Assembly (NCBI RefSeq): GCF_028502605.1
Contig: NC_079234.1
Coordinates: 2,480,001 to 2,544,000 of the forward strand
Length of the DNA: 64,000 nucleotides
Source: Trichoderma breve
Taxonomy: Eukaryota > Ascomycota > Sordariomycetes > Hypocreales > Hypocreaceae
Reading direction: 5' to 3'
Shown here: positions 1-12,063 of the stretch, in pieces
How the letters are laid out: each line of letters begins with the position of its first letter
Position numbering within the stretch: position 1 is the first letter of the stretch
Program-made: the position numbers and the translations under genes
The notes under the pieces: model-generated
Told to the model about the DNA's origin: nothing
The model's input: the letters and a program-made list of their open reading frames with translations, nothing else
Database searches by the model: none

Positions 1-146
1 GCCGGCTGAGCTGTGGCAGCTGCTTCTGCGCTGTTGAGGCTTGATCTGGTGTGTAGTGATCTCGCTGTGCGGCAGGATATCGGGGCGACGCTGTGGCGAG
101 TGGCTATGAGGGCCCTGAGACGGGCAGCTTTTGTGATGGGGAGCAT
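1..146 (-). CDS. Partial gene: N-terminus of a probable mitochondrial protein
   Basis: An ATG at 146-144 on the minus strand opens a frame that stays open to the window edge (48 codons plus 2 nt). The peptide starts MLPITKAARLRALIATRHSV and continues through CRTARSLHTRSS to an Ala-rich stretch. It is rich in Arg, Ala and Ser with almost no acidic residues, and the TARSLHTRSS segment resembles a fungal matrix-processing site. This is what a mitochondrial targeting sequence looks like. The mature protein lies outside the window, so its identity cannot be given. Its promoter would lie within 147-1624, facing away from RIC1. A chance open frame of 48 codons cannot be excluded, but presequence-like composition starting exactly at an ATG makes a real gene more likely. 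Confidence 0.55.
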   Translation of the reverse strand, partial: MLPITKAARLRALIATRHSVAPISCRTARSLHTRSSLNSAEAAATAQP

Positions 147-1624
147 GGTGGCGGCTTAGACGACACTGGAATGCTTATAGCCTTGTCTGGTGCGTATGTG
201 TATATATCAAGCGTGAGTCGCCACTTGGTATGTACTTAATTTCCCGTACGAACAGCCAAGACGTTTGGTAGGAAATGAGTGTAGACAGACTGTGTTAATA
301 AGAAAAGAGTCTTGGCAGAGGTGTAGCACAGCCAGTGTGGTGCTTGTACAAGCAGGTATGAAGAAGGGAAAGGGAGGTGAGCAAAGTAGAGGTCTGGAAG
401 GCGTTTGATAGCGATACACTTGCATATGCATCTCCAGCCCCTCCAACCCATTTCCCCAACCCCATATCGATAATGCAATAAACCCGGCCTAGAAGCATTT
501 GTCAACCGCTCCATAATTGGCATGTCTTTGCCCATTAGCAGCGAGCTTTTACGCGATAGTTGGGGGGACCGGCCGGCCATTTCGGGGGAGGCGCCGGGAT
601 CGGGGTTCCGCCGTTGGTAACCGCGATTCTCAGCGACGGCGTTGGCGCTTCTCCAACTGCGATCTGACCCGCTAATTACGTACTTGTAGGTTGTGGCGCG
701 CCCTGGCAATAACATGAGAAGCGCATCTGGGTGGGCTATTTTAGGTGAGTGTGTGGGATACTGCCTACTTGGGCAGTAATCTTGAGATGTGAGCCGACAG
801 CGGTTTGACATCCGACAGCGGCACCTGATTATCTATCTGCGGAGCATGTTTGACCATGTGTATAGTGCGGAGAGGTATGATAAGATAGTAGTAGTATATC
901 ATATCTCTGTTAATATGGTTTATTTAGGTAATTCCTTGATGCCGAGCTCTGGATTAATGCACGTAGCAGATATATACAAGATGTCAATGATGAGATAGGC
1001 CTAGTACCTAGGTACCTACCTACACTTGCCCATGCCGGCATTTGATGGACCTGGTGCCCCTGATTATCGCATGGCGGGGGAGGCTGGAAGAGATGACAGC
1101 CGTTGAATTCATTGGTTCATCTTGATTACTTAGATCTCAACCGATTTTGTAGGCTGATGCTAGCTCTGACCGGGCATGCTTGGGTTTCAGTTGAAGATGA
1201 GAGAGATGGACGGCACACGGCACGTCACCAACGAATTCCTTCTACGATACAACAGCCACTGTTTACTACTTTTGTCATTTTCTGGGACTAATGATGATAA
1301 ATTTATGATTTGATACTTCATCAATGTTTAAAAACAAATTACACAACATGCGGACATCATCACTTTACAAAAGGTACAAGATCATACTAGGTATTCATCC
1401 AACTCCTCACTGCTTACATAATGCCGCCGGAGCTCCCCATGTGACGGAACCTCCCTGCAACTTGCCCATGCCAAACCCATGGCCTCACCATCGAATTCTC
1501 TCCGCATCGCAGCAATCTGGTGCCAATGAGCCCAGCGACCCTGTCATGAACCAGCAGCTTCGGAAATGGTTGAACATTTGCGCTGTGTGAACCCCCGATA
1601 GCTGACGAGACTGGGCTTTCCGCC
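147..1624. other. Intergenic region between partial mitochondrial gene and RIC1
   Basis: This spacer sits between two divergently oriented genes and probably holds both promoters. Open frames here, including one of 191 codons on the minus strand at 236-811, lack recognisable domains or biased composition and are judged spurious. A run of overlapping TAGGTA/TACCTA words lies near 1000-1022. Nothing else is recognised. Confidence 0.5.
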
Positions 1625-4600
1625 ATGTATTGGCCCATCGGAACTCCGCGCGTCCATGCCACCAGTAGCAGCAGAGCTTCGGATGCCAACATCTTCGTTT
1701 CCTACGATGGCCTGCAGAGCCATTCGGGATCGTCTCTAGCATCGCCCCAGCCTGAGCCCCTTGCGCGGCCCGTCACGGCGCCGCAGCAGGACGAGTCCGA
1801 CGATGCGCTGCCGCCTCCAACTCCCATGACGCCGAAAACGCCGGCTGTCAAACCGGTTGAGCGCTACGAGTTCTTTCCAGACGGCGCTTCTACCAAGAGC
1901 CAGACGGCCGATGATGGAAAAGTGCCCGTCAAGGATCCGGTGCTTGCGTTGCGCATTGCCCGCACCGGCCAGATGTTTGCCGTCATCACGGCAACGTCCA
2001 TCACACTCTGGCAGACCAAGGCATGTCCAATGCCATCTTAATCACTTGGCCGGCTTCATTGGCTAACCTCCTGCAGCCTGCAGTTGTCCTCGCATTAGTT
2101 GTTCGATCTGAAGCGTCCCTGGAGTCCTACGGCACCAATGTTGACCTGCTGCTGCGCCCCGATTCCGCTATTCTTGTGGTGCATACTTCTAAAGGATACC
2201 TCATTACTTACTCCATAGCGACCGACGGCGAATCGAGAGTCTATAAACCGCATTTTGCAAACTACCACAACGTACAGAGGAGGAAACAGAGCTTAATTGG
2301 CCCGCAATCCCATCTACGACCCGACCAGATCCTTTGGGGCCCGGGCGAGGGAGGCGGGGTTCGCGACGTCAGCGTACGGTTCCGCATGGTTATCAAGGTG
2401 GACGCCGGCATAGAGAGTGCTCTCGCCCTTGATGATGAGCTAGTTGTTGCGACAAGGAAACCTGCGGCGGTGCAATGTATTCGCTGGACGCCCGACAGCA
2501 GCGGAAACCAAACGAGAACGGAGATTTTGAGCCGCATGGGCTGGGTAGAGAAGAGGGCGTCCATTGTGGAAATGACCCATGACCGGCCAATGAATTTGAC
2601 TACTTGGATCACGAGTGACGGGAGAGCATATGCCGTTCAGCGCCAGCAACGCAAAACCACAACCGAAGAGGACCCCGATAGCCCCGAGGCAAAACGACTC
2701 TTCAAGGGGCACTGCTTCCACACTCCGGAAGATTCGAGAGGGCAGGCCGTACGCGCAGTTATTAATGCTCGATTTTCGCTCATCGCCGTTGGCTGCTCGG
2801 ATGGCGCAATCCATGTATACTCAGTCAGGGATTACGAGGGTAACATTGTGTATTCCCACGCCCATCGTATGCCCTTCTCAACGTCAACGGCTGGTTCTTT
2901 TACGACCCTGACGTACTCTCCCGACGGATACTGCCTCTTTGCGGGCTTCGAAAAAGGATGGTCTACCTGGAGTATGTTTGGCAAGCTAGGAAGCAACAGT
3001 TTTGGAGCGGAACCGAGCATATCGACTCTGAATGGCGAACACTGGCTTTCAGGGATCAAGGGTGCAGTATGGGCCAGTGGCGGTTCCGAGATTCTCCTAA
3101 TAGGGCGGCGGCACGAAGCCGTATGGTCGCTTGAGATGGCTAGAAATGCCATCACTGGCTGTTACAACGAGGCCAATGTCTTTCGCACAGTCCTACAGAC
3201 GCCGACTAGTGTCATGATATACCGAGGCTATGACCTCCCTGACTTGACCAGCATATCGGCCGAGCCCTTTTTATGGCATACTTCAAGGATTCCATCATCA
3301 TACCTTCTTAACCAGTGGCCCATCCGCCAAACAGTCATTTCCCCAGATGGACGCTATGTTGCGGTCGCTGGTCGCCGGGGATTGGCCCACTACAGCGTCA
3401 ACAGCGGACGATGGAAAACATTTACTGACGAGGCGATGGAAAACGCCTTTGCGGTCCGGGGAGGCATGTGTTGGTACCAGCATATACTGGTCGCCGCAAT
3501 AGAAGATAACAGGACGTTTGAGCTGCGGCTGTACTCACGCGAGGCGGCGCTGGACAACTCCCATATCCTGCACACCGAGCGTTTACCTGCTCCTGTGGTT
3601 CTAATCACAGCATCTGGTGAAGATTCCCTCCTCGTCTATACCTACGAGAATCTCTTGTACCACTACATTTTTGTCCCGACGACCGGGTCAGTTCGTCTCG
3701 TCCAGGTGGGCCAGATTGCATTTCACGGAATTGTACGGTCCCCTGCCAGAGTCCGAGGACTTAGCTGGATCTTGCCAGACAACCAGCTCAGCGACGGAGA
3801 TCCTTCCCAGGATGTGGCTGTTGCATCTGTTCTCTTCCTCGTCGATGGCAAGCTAGTATTGCTGAGCCCGTCACTCAATGAAGAGGGCCAACTCAAGTAC
3901 GATATGCGCATCATTGCACAGAACGTGGAGTATCATGTGAACATGCGAGACCAGCCGCCTCTAAACGTCAGCCACTCCCTCGAAGATACCCAGCAGCGGT
4001 ATGGACCACCAGCTCTCCGCGATTCCCTGTGGCTTTTTGACGGCATGGAGATTAAAGCATGGGCCGATATCAACGAGCTTTTGATGGCAGCGAGTGGAGA
4101 TGGCGGCGGGAGAGAGTTGCCAGCGCCGGTGTCCGTGGATGTCGACTTTTACCCACTATCTATCCTGCTGGAAAAGGGCATTGTCCTCGGTGTAGAGTCA
4201 GATCTGGTGCAGCGACGCGATGTGAACTTTTCCTTCTTTCACTTCGCAATCAGGGTAAGTCAACAGTACTCTGATGATAATAATAGCTGCATTACTAACG
4301 CCTCTTTTTTTCTGCAGACACACCTTGTTCTACCAGATGTGCTACGGTTCTATCTTGGCAACAACATGACGGTCGAAGCGGCAAACTTGTCTCAGCAATA
4401 CGAAGGACTAGAGTATTTCTCCCATGGTCTGGAGGTACTACTTCACCGTGTGCTGGATGAAGAGGCAGACACATCGCCGAAGCCGGAAGACGCTGTCTTG
4501 CCACGTGTCTTGTCTCTATTGTCATCTTCTAAGGAGTACCTTGACATCGTGTTACAGTGCACAAGAAAAACGGAAGTCCGGCAATGGAAGACGCTCTTTG

Positions 4601-5028
4601 CCTATCTACCGCCGGCGCAAGAGCTGTTTGAAGAATCACTGCAGAGAGGGTCGCTCAAGACGGCGGGTGGGTATCTCATCATTCTGCATACGTTGGATGA
4701 GCTGGACGCTTCCCTAGAACAGTCTGTTCGAGTCTTGACCAGGGCAATAAGAGAAGGCGATTGGGAACTGTGTAAAGAACTCGCAAGATTCCTGGCCGCC
4801 ATGGATGAAACCGGAGAGATTCTCAAAGAAGCCATGAAAATGGCCAATGTGACGCAGGTGTCTAACCAAGATGGCATCTCAAGCAGACTCGAGCTTCCGG
4901 TAACGGGGCTAGGATTTATTACCAATGGACGCAACAAGAATGGCAGCGACGACGAAACGGGATCTGATAGACGCTCCCCCAGCGATGCTAGCAGCATGGG
5001 TTCAACTATTAGTCCTTTGGACGGATGA
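1625..5028 (+). CDS. RIC1: RIC1: WD40 subunit of the Ric1-Rgp1 exchange factor for Ypt6/Rab6
   Basis: Three exons are proposed: 1625-2020, 2077-4254 and 4318-5028, encoding about 1094 aa, a typical length for fungal Ric1. The start is the ATG opening MYWPIGTPRV, the usual Ric1 N-terminus. The N-terminal two thirds form WD40-like blades (for example LALRIARTGQMFAVITATSI and VAVAGRRGLAHYS). The C-terminal third, from about residue 680, is the helical RIC1 domain (VLPDVLRFYLGNNMTVEAAN, then GGYLIILHTLDELD). In the known family Ric1 pairs with Rgp1 and activates Ypt6 for endosome-to-Golgi retrograde traffic. Intron 1 (2021-2076) uses a non-canonical GC donor (AAG|GCATGT) with branch CTAAC and acceptor CTGCAG. 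Intron 2 (4255-4317) is 63 nt and stop-free, so retention would insert 21 residues. The tail is Ser/Asp-rich. Confidence 0.9.
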
Positions 5029-5988
5029 ATGATGAGATGAAAGCGCACACAGGGACGCTGATGGGTGCATGCATGAGATGGATATTGATCATTACGATGA
5101 TGGGATTATTTTTACTTGGTTCTTGTTCGCTTTTTATTTTCTTAGATGGCTGTCGTGTTTATGGGCTTGAATTGGCGAAACGGATGAGATGCGGGATTGT
5201 TTTGGGTAAAGAAGGTAAAAAAGAGCAACAGCCTGACGAGATGTATAAAGGATATACATTCTAGTGTATATATTGCCACCTTTCTTGACAAACAAAGTAG
5301 TATTACCGACCTATTATGGGACTTACTTGGGCTAGATGAGAGCTCCAAGAGTCATCCATGAGCTGGGATGCTCCTTGTCCCCTGTCCCTTGCGTGAGCTT
5401 CATGTTGTGTGATGGCGGCTACACGGGCCTTAATCAGTATGAGGAAAGGCCGTATCCGTAAGTGCTGGTTTAGACTTACGAATGTCTAACTAAACGATCA
5501 AGTAATTTTTAATTTCTTTTCTTTTCATATATCTGAGATGGGAATAACACGGCTGAATCAAGTGTCCTCTCATTAACCACAGCTCATCAGTTACAGGCGT
5601 TATCGCAGCCATACAGATTAGCCAGCCCAGGCCTCTCTTTGCTAGCACTGGCCACTAGCAAACCGCCCAGTCACGTTATCGCCCAAGAAACAATCCCGCA
5701 CCCCACCATCAACCGCCAACCGCCATCCGCTCCCAAAAGTCGAGATACTCACGACCTTTATTCCTTGCCCTCGCATCCCTCGCGACTCTGCCCCGGAAAT
5801 CTCGAATCCTCTCGCGCTCGCCTCACGGGCATAATCGCGGTCTGACTCTGCGATTATCGCCTCGTCCCGACCGGCTTTTTCTCCGCTCTTGACGCTTGCT
5901 GCCTGGTGCTGCAGCCTCGTCTACCTTTATCAGCTTCTACCTCTTTTGCTTCTTTTTCCTCTTAATTTCTGCTTCTCGTGTGTCTACG
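5029..5988. other. Spacer between RIC1 and CK2 beta, including CK2 beta leader
   Basis: This is a same-direction spacer of 960 bp. The first part probably carries the RIC1 3' end. From about 5690 the sequence becomes pyrimidine-rich (CT tracts up to 5980), typical of a fungal core promoter and 5' leader just upstream of the CK2 beta ATG. No gene is recognised. Confidence 0.5.
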
Positions 5989-7095
5989 ATGGATGACTAC
6001 GTGAGCGAGTCCGATAGTGACTACACCAGCTATTGGCGGGACTGGGTGAGTTGCCTTTGCTTCTCCGCTGCTTGTCTATCTGCCCTCCATCTATCCCTTC
6101 TTTTCCCTTCCCTCTCATCCGTAGCCCAATGCAACGCTCTATGGGCAGCAATAAACTCCTGCTGGTGCATGTCCAAAACCATAGAGAGGAAGGCACGATG
6201 CCATTGTGATACCGAACCAAGAAACCGGATGAAAAAAGCACTTCAGACCAAAGCAAACACACAAAGCTAACGCGCTGCCCTATGCAGTTCATCTCATCTA
6301 GAGGCAACGAATACTTTTGCGAGATCGACGAGGACTATCTGACGGATCGCTTCAACCTGACTGGCCTCAACACTGAGGTCCAGTACTACCAGTATGCGCT
6401 CGATCTGGTGACGGATGTCTTCGACCTCGACTGCGACGATGATATGCGCGAGACCATTGAGAGTTCGGCCAGGCACCTGTACGGCCTGGTGCACGCGCGA
6501 TACATTGTCACAACACGCGGCCTGACGAAAATGGTATTGTTTCCCCCTTTCTTGTTTTCATCTCCCCCATCTATGAGTCCGATCTGTGCTAACAGACGGT
6601 TTCTCGAAACAGCTCGACAAGTACAAAAAGGCCGAGTTTGGAAAATGCCCTCGCGTCAACTGCCACTCCCACCCTCTCCTCCCCATGGGTCTCTCCGATA
6701 TCCCCAACCTCAAACCGGTCAAGCTCTACTGTGCCCGCTGCGAGGACCTCTACAACCCAAAATCCTCCCGTCACGCCTCCATCGATGGTGCCTACTTCGG
6801 CACCTCCTTCCACAACATCATCTTCCAGGTCTACCCAGCGCTCATCCCCTCCAAGAGCATCGAGCGATACATCCCCCGCGTCTACGGCTTCAAAGTACAC
6901 GCTGCCGCGGCCCTCGTCCGGTGGCAGGACCTGAAGAGAGATGACATGCGAAGGAGGCTGCGCAAACTGGAGATTGAGTCTGGCTTCAGAGAGGAGCAGA
7001 TGGAGGAGGAAGAGGAGGAAGAAGACGATGATGTCGAATTCGAGGGAGTCGATGGAAACAACAGCAACATGAGGCTGATTGAAGGACCTATGTGA
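5989..7095 (+). CDS. CKB1: Casein kinase 2 regulatory (beta) subunit
   Basis: Three exons: 5989-6045, 6288-6533 and 6613-7095, giving 261 aa. The N-terminus MDDYVSESDSDY, then WFISSRGNEYFCEIDEDYL (spliced across intron 1), and LTGLNTEVQYYQYALDLVTD are hallmarks of CK2 beta. The zinc-binding dimer module is complete: C113, C118, C141 and C144 (C-x4-C-x22-C-x2-C), with the conserved LPMGLSDIPN between. The C-terminus is strongly acidic (a Glu/Asp run near residues 220-240), as in many fungal orthologues. The protein dimerises and bridges two catalytic alpha subunits in the nuclear and cytosolic CK2 holoenzyme. In Neurospora CK2 beta also affects the circadian clock. Intron 1 (6046-6287, 242 nt) follows codon 19 and has branch GCTAAC; intron 2 is 6534-6612. 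I assign CKB1 rather than CKB2 from overall resemblance, with moderate certainty. Confidence 0.93.
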
Positions 7096-7889
7096 GCATT
7101 TGGGACGGAAAAGAAGGGAAATGCAAATTCACACACCTAAAAAAAAAAAGGAACAAGGGAAATATTTTTCATGGGGGCAATGAAGAAAGGACTGAAAATT
7201 TTATACACAAGAGAGCCATGATGATCATGCCTTTACGCGACCTACCACGCTCTAGCTCTCCTTGTTATCCCTGTCCTTCTTCACCTTTCAGCTTTACGCC
7301 ATTCCAACTTACTTTTTTTTCAATCCCCCTCTACATAGGCCCCTTTTCTTTGTTTTTTTGTTGTACGGACAGGCGTTTGGCGGCGGCGGCGGGGGGAACA
7401 AACTAAGCTCTGGCTTTTTGAATCTCTATGTACGCAATGATTTTTTTTGCCCATTAAACTAATAAGCATTTGTCTTTTAATGTTGTGATGAACCTGATGC
7501 TTGACCTGATGCTTGCCCCGATCTACTATAATGGCTTGCACGGTGAGCAAGATGTTGTAAAGATTGATGATATTGTTCTAGTAGAAGAATTATATCATTT
7601 GGATCTCATCTTTCAACCATGCTACTTAATTTCGTGGACTCACTTTCAAGCTTCTCAACTTAATCACGACTTTCGAGACTTTCGAGGTGGTACAGCCAAG
7701 TAGACGGAATTTACATGTTTAAAATTAGAGCACAGCTATTCCTGATATATACCTGACCCTTCGAAAAGGGAGAAGATAACAAACAAACAAACCAAACAAA
7801 AGGACTATTTTCTCCTTCGAGGTACTCCCCCATGTTTTCTAAGTGCAATCTCCTCGCTGGGAGATGGGTATCATTTAAAAACTCTCGAA
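7096..7889. other. Convergent spacer between CK2 beta and PAP2 phosphatase
   Basis: This 794-bp region lies between two 3' ends. It contains A/T tracts (an A-run at 7140-7150 and T-runs near 7313-7321, 7355 and 7441) and a short GGC run at 7380-7393. It probably holds both 3' untranslated regions. No gene is recognised. Confidence 0.5.
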
Positions 7890-9286
7890 TCAATTCCCGT
7901 GCTGTGCCCCTTGGCTCGTCCCCTCATTCAAGTTGTGTAATTCAACATCCTGGTAGGGGTCATTCCTCGAAACCGGCGACCTGTAGCTCATAGCTGCAGG
8001 CACTGAAAGAGAAGCACCGTGCGCCTCGACATCCGTGGACGCTCCATAATTGGCAGGAACGGTCATCCCACGCTCGACATCCTTTTCAGCCACATAGCCC
8101 AGTCGACCGACGCCAGCCCAGAAAGCCCTATCTGGACTGCGAGGACCCCACGCCCAACCAGCTCCGACAGTAATAGGCAAATGATAAAACCTGAAGCTGA
8201 AGATGGCAGTAAAGACACCAATGCAAAAGCCAAACAAAATATCAAAACCGTGGTGTCGGAAATCAAACCAGCGCGAAGCTGCTATGAAAATGGCGAGGCA
8301 GAATGGTGCCACAGTAATGACCAGGAGATAGACGGGGGGAGCTGCTGCCTGACGACGCAGGGACTGGATGCTGGAGTTATATGCGATGCTTGTGTTGGCG
8401 CCTTTGCCCGTCATGGGAGCGGATGCCTCGTCGTCATATTGTTCGACTGCGGATCCCAGGCGAGAAGGGAATGCAGCATGTATGTCGTGGCTAGATGAAG
8501 AGGTGCCCGTCGCCACAAATGGCATCGTTACGGCAAATTTACTGGCAAGGAAGAGTGAGAGATAGAGGAGACCACCCGCAGAGGCGGCAGAGTGGCCACT
8601 GGGATAGCTTCGGAAGCCGTCATTGAGCTTCGCCTTGTCAGTCTGCTGGCAGATGTCTGCCGAGTAGAGCTGGCCAATGCTGTTGCCCAACTTAGATTCT
8701 CCTTGGAAGCCGCCAATCAGAAACTTGGATGCGTTCTCCAGGTCTGGCAGGCATCGTGCGAGGAGATCAGGTCGAGGCTTGCCACACATGTTCTTGATAC
8801 CGCTGACGAAGAAGAAGCCACAGGCAACGGACATCAGGAGCCCCAGCAGACCAATGTGAAGCTCCCATAGCTTACGTTTCCATATCAGTGAAGCAGGGGT
8901 GTTCTTGGGCACTGTTGCTCCAGGTACAAAGATGATGGAGACAATGACGATGATGACGGCAGGGACGCCGCAGCTCAAGACAAAGAGCAGCCAGTCTGGG
9001 ACGGTCTCATGTTCTGTAAAAGGAAAACTAAGGTGTTGCTGTTAGCTGACTGATAAGGTCTGACCAACCTCTTCTCAGCAGAGACGTGACATGAAACTCA
9101 CGAGATGTCAGGATTAACCAGAGAAAAGGGCCGCTTGTTAGGCGTGATGACACCGAGGACGTAACCGACTCCAGCAACAACGATGAGAACGATCCAGTCA
9201 AAGATGTATGACGAGATGAGTCTAATCGAAGGTCTTCCCATTTTGGCCTCAGACCCGGCGCGGGACATTCTGCGATATGGCGACAT
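7890..9286 (-). CDS. PAP2-family lipid phosphatase (diacylglycerol pyrophosphate / phosphatidate phosphatase type)
   Basis: Two exons on the minus strand, 9286-9102 and 9027-7890, give 440 aa; intron 9101-9028 has donor GTGAGT and acceptor CTTAG. The spliced frame reads NPDISFPFTEHETVPDWLL across the junction, a sequence typical of yeast Dpp1/Lpp1 relatives. All three PAP2 catalytic motifs are present: K140-x6-R147-P148 (KNMCGKPRP), P204-S-G-H207 (SYPSGHS), and S313-R-x5-H-x3-D324 (SRWFDFRHHGFD). About six membrane segments are visible. Family members dephosphorylate diacylglycerol pyrophosphate, phosphatidate and lysophosphatidate, usually in vacuolar or Golgi membranes. A hydrophilic Ser/Thr/Ala-rich loop of about 60 residues separates motifs 2 and 3, and the C-terminal tail is polar. 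The substrate cannot be decided from sequence. Confidence 0.9.
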
Positions 9287-12063
9287 CTGCTTCTAGCAGG
9301 AGATAAAAGGTGAGAAGGGGGCCAGGGGCCTATAAGGGAGCGGCGAGGCTAACGGCGGGTATAATAAAGGAATGACCACCTAGTACGAGGAGTAGTAGGT
9401 TAAGGAGGTAGGGAGGAATTAAAGTTAAGAGGCCCAGGCCGGGGTTTGCTGAGGTGTGGGCAGGCTCAGATCTCTCTCCGCTCAGTGGATGTGGCGCCGC
9501 TATAAAAACATCGATTTTGCTCGGTTCTCGGTTTTATCGAGGCGAGCTGGATTCCACAGTGGTGTCGATCCAAGGGGACGCGTGGCAACCGCTGCACAGC
9601 CCGCGGGTGGTCACTAGAGGCGGCTAACAGGTGGTAAGTAATCGGATCTGCTGTTTCTTTTGTGCAGTCTCACACATGTCGCAGGGGTGGGTTTTGAATG
9701 GAGACGAAGCTTGTTGCGATGAATCAAGTCATGCTAGCTGCATGCCTGACCGAGATGAGGAGGAGAGATGGAGAAGAGAACGGAGCAGTGGGAGAAGGAA
9801 AAGAGGAAGAGAAAGAGGCTAGGAAGCATTGCCACATTAAGTACAACAGGGTTGATTCAGATCGAGGAGAGCAGAAGGGGAGAAGTGGATAGAATAGGGC
9901 TTTTGTGTCTGTGCAGTGGAGGAGGCATGTGGCCGTGCTGGTGAGAGAATTGGAACATGAAGCTTACCTCTATATTAGGACCAAGGTACGGAGTAGACCC
10001 TACCAGCCGGTACAAAGGAAATACGCAGCAGGTGACGGTTAAGTAAGAAGAATCTGGAGCTGAGCCGGTATTCCGGAGTCACCTGCGATGCTGGCATGGG
10101 ACAAGTTTAGCAATATGGAGCAGCAATAAGCCGGCAGTGCAAAAGTCAGGTACACTCGCCTGTACTGTACCCCTACCTTCTGTACATGGAGCAGAATGCG
10201 TTCGATCTGGATGAGGAAGTGGGTCGTGTGCCTCTTGGCTGGCTGGCGCCTCCCCAGCGGCGCCCCAGCAGCCAGTGGAAGGAGTATTAGAAATTCTTGG
10301 CAAGCGCTGCCCCCTGTCCTTTCTCTTTCTGACGTAGCTCGCGCCGGCTCTTGGCTTCTTGGCACTCTCCCGCTGGGCTCGAATTTGTCTATCCGGCCAT
10401 GATTTACCGTGCAAAGAGGTTAAATCAACGTTAAATTGACAAGCAGCCCTCCTAGGCCAATCGTTTTTCAGGTATCAATACATGACTCCATATGCAGTTC
10501 AATTGGTTACCGGCTTTTTTTCTGCCAGTACTACTCCTTTACTACTAACCCTGGCAGTATCTGGAAGTACAACCTCTGTAGCTCTACCCTGTTCACCTTT
10601 ACCTTTGTAGAAAGGACTGACGGCGTACTCCGTACACGTTATACACGACGCAGGCTAGCATTATGGCTGAGCGAATTGGCCAATTGCACCCAGCGCGAAT
10701 CAGTGGCCAGGTTTTAGTACGAAGTAACAATACCAAAGCTCTGTTACTTGTTACCTCATCATGCAATCTCTCTTGGATGCAAGGCGCCAAGGGTTACACG
10801 AGATGTACGTCTCCTTAATCAGCGGAGATGCTCGTATATACGAACAAAACAGGCTAGCTCACTTTTGGGCTGCCAAAAATCAGGATAAAACAAATAGGAG
10901 AGGCGTTTCGCAGCATGTTGCCTATTTGCTCTGTGTAAATTATGCTCTTCGTCGGTTAGCGGTGGCTACTAAGGCATCTTTTTTCAGCAGGTGAAGGGCT
11001 TTGTTGATGTTCCTTGAATGTACCCCGTAGACGCTTCCCTTTTGTGTTTCTAATCCGCCCCTCATTTGCTACAACTGGTTATGGCCTTGTGCAAAATCTC
11101 CTTGCATTTTTCTTTTTTTAAAAAATTGTTTCCTTTTCATATAAGTCAGACGCTTATGTTAGAAGACCCTTTTTTTAGACTGTGACCGATGTTCGAATAG
11201 TCAAAAGTGGGCGCTTTGTGTATAGGATCAAAATTGTCCTGCAATTCTCATAGAGGCAGGTGTGAGCCACTAGGCGGTTTGTAATAGTACAGGGACCGCA
11301 AAATAAATGTGTGTATACTGTTCATGACGAGAATACGACTATCATTCTAGATGATTCAATATCAGCTGGTTATGTGCGGATTGTCTGTTTTTGTATGGTG
11401 GTCATTTCTCGATCTTCTCTTTTTTTTTTAAACCCCTTGGTGGCCTGAGCTATAGATATGTAGAGTTGACATTGATACAAAATGTAAGTACTTAAAATTC
11501 TTTATCCTCTCTTATTCCACTTATTTTCACTATTGAAAGTTAAAAAATAATCGCCATGAGCTCATCTGGCATGACGTTATGACTCGGGATAATGTAGTCT
11601 AAAGGACCTCATAACCCTCTCAGTACGAGGCTGTGTTGGGTACTATCGCGTCGTATTAGCACGTAAATTTACGGCAGGTAGCTTTTAAGCAGCATCATTG
11701 GTTGATAGGTGTTTATTAATAATATGGCATCACTGGACGGCTGGTTTTCATATTCCTATTTCTGCCTAATGCTGCCTAACGATGTGGTATTCCAGCGATA
11801 GACACATTGTGTGATGTAATATATCTGACTACTCCTTGTTATTAAACTACGAAGTTTATACTAAAGTCATATTTAAATCTGCTGTTGAGAAGAAATATCA
11901 GCGCCGTCGAGTCTACTGATTATAGCCTTCTGCGGCAAGAGAGTTGTCGTCTGGATAGGGACAAGTGCACCTTTTGACAAAGCTAGATCGACTAGACACT
12001 CACTCTCTTCATTCCAATTATTCTACAATTCAGCCAAATAAAATACGAGCTATAAATCATATC
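9287..12063. other. Gene-poor spacer upstream of PAP2 gene and HET-ankyrin pseudogene
   Basis: This 2.8-kb spacer contains no recognisable gene. From about 10,900 to 12,060 base composition is visibly more AT-rich than in neighbouring housekeeping genes, and it runs into the AT-biased HET-ankyrin pseudogene. Two copies of the recurrent 9-mer TACGGAGTA/TACTCCGTA lie at 9987-9995 and 10626-10634. An ATG-less frame reads into the HET gene from 11965, but it begins at GTG and is treated as leader. Confidence 0.5.

Noticed and set aside
236..811. 191-codon open frame on the minus strand
   Set aside because: No domain, signal or codon bias is visible, and its composition reads like random translation of a promoter region.
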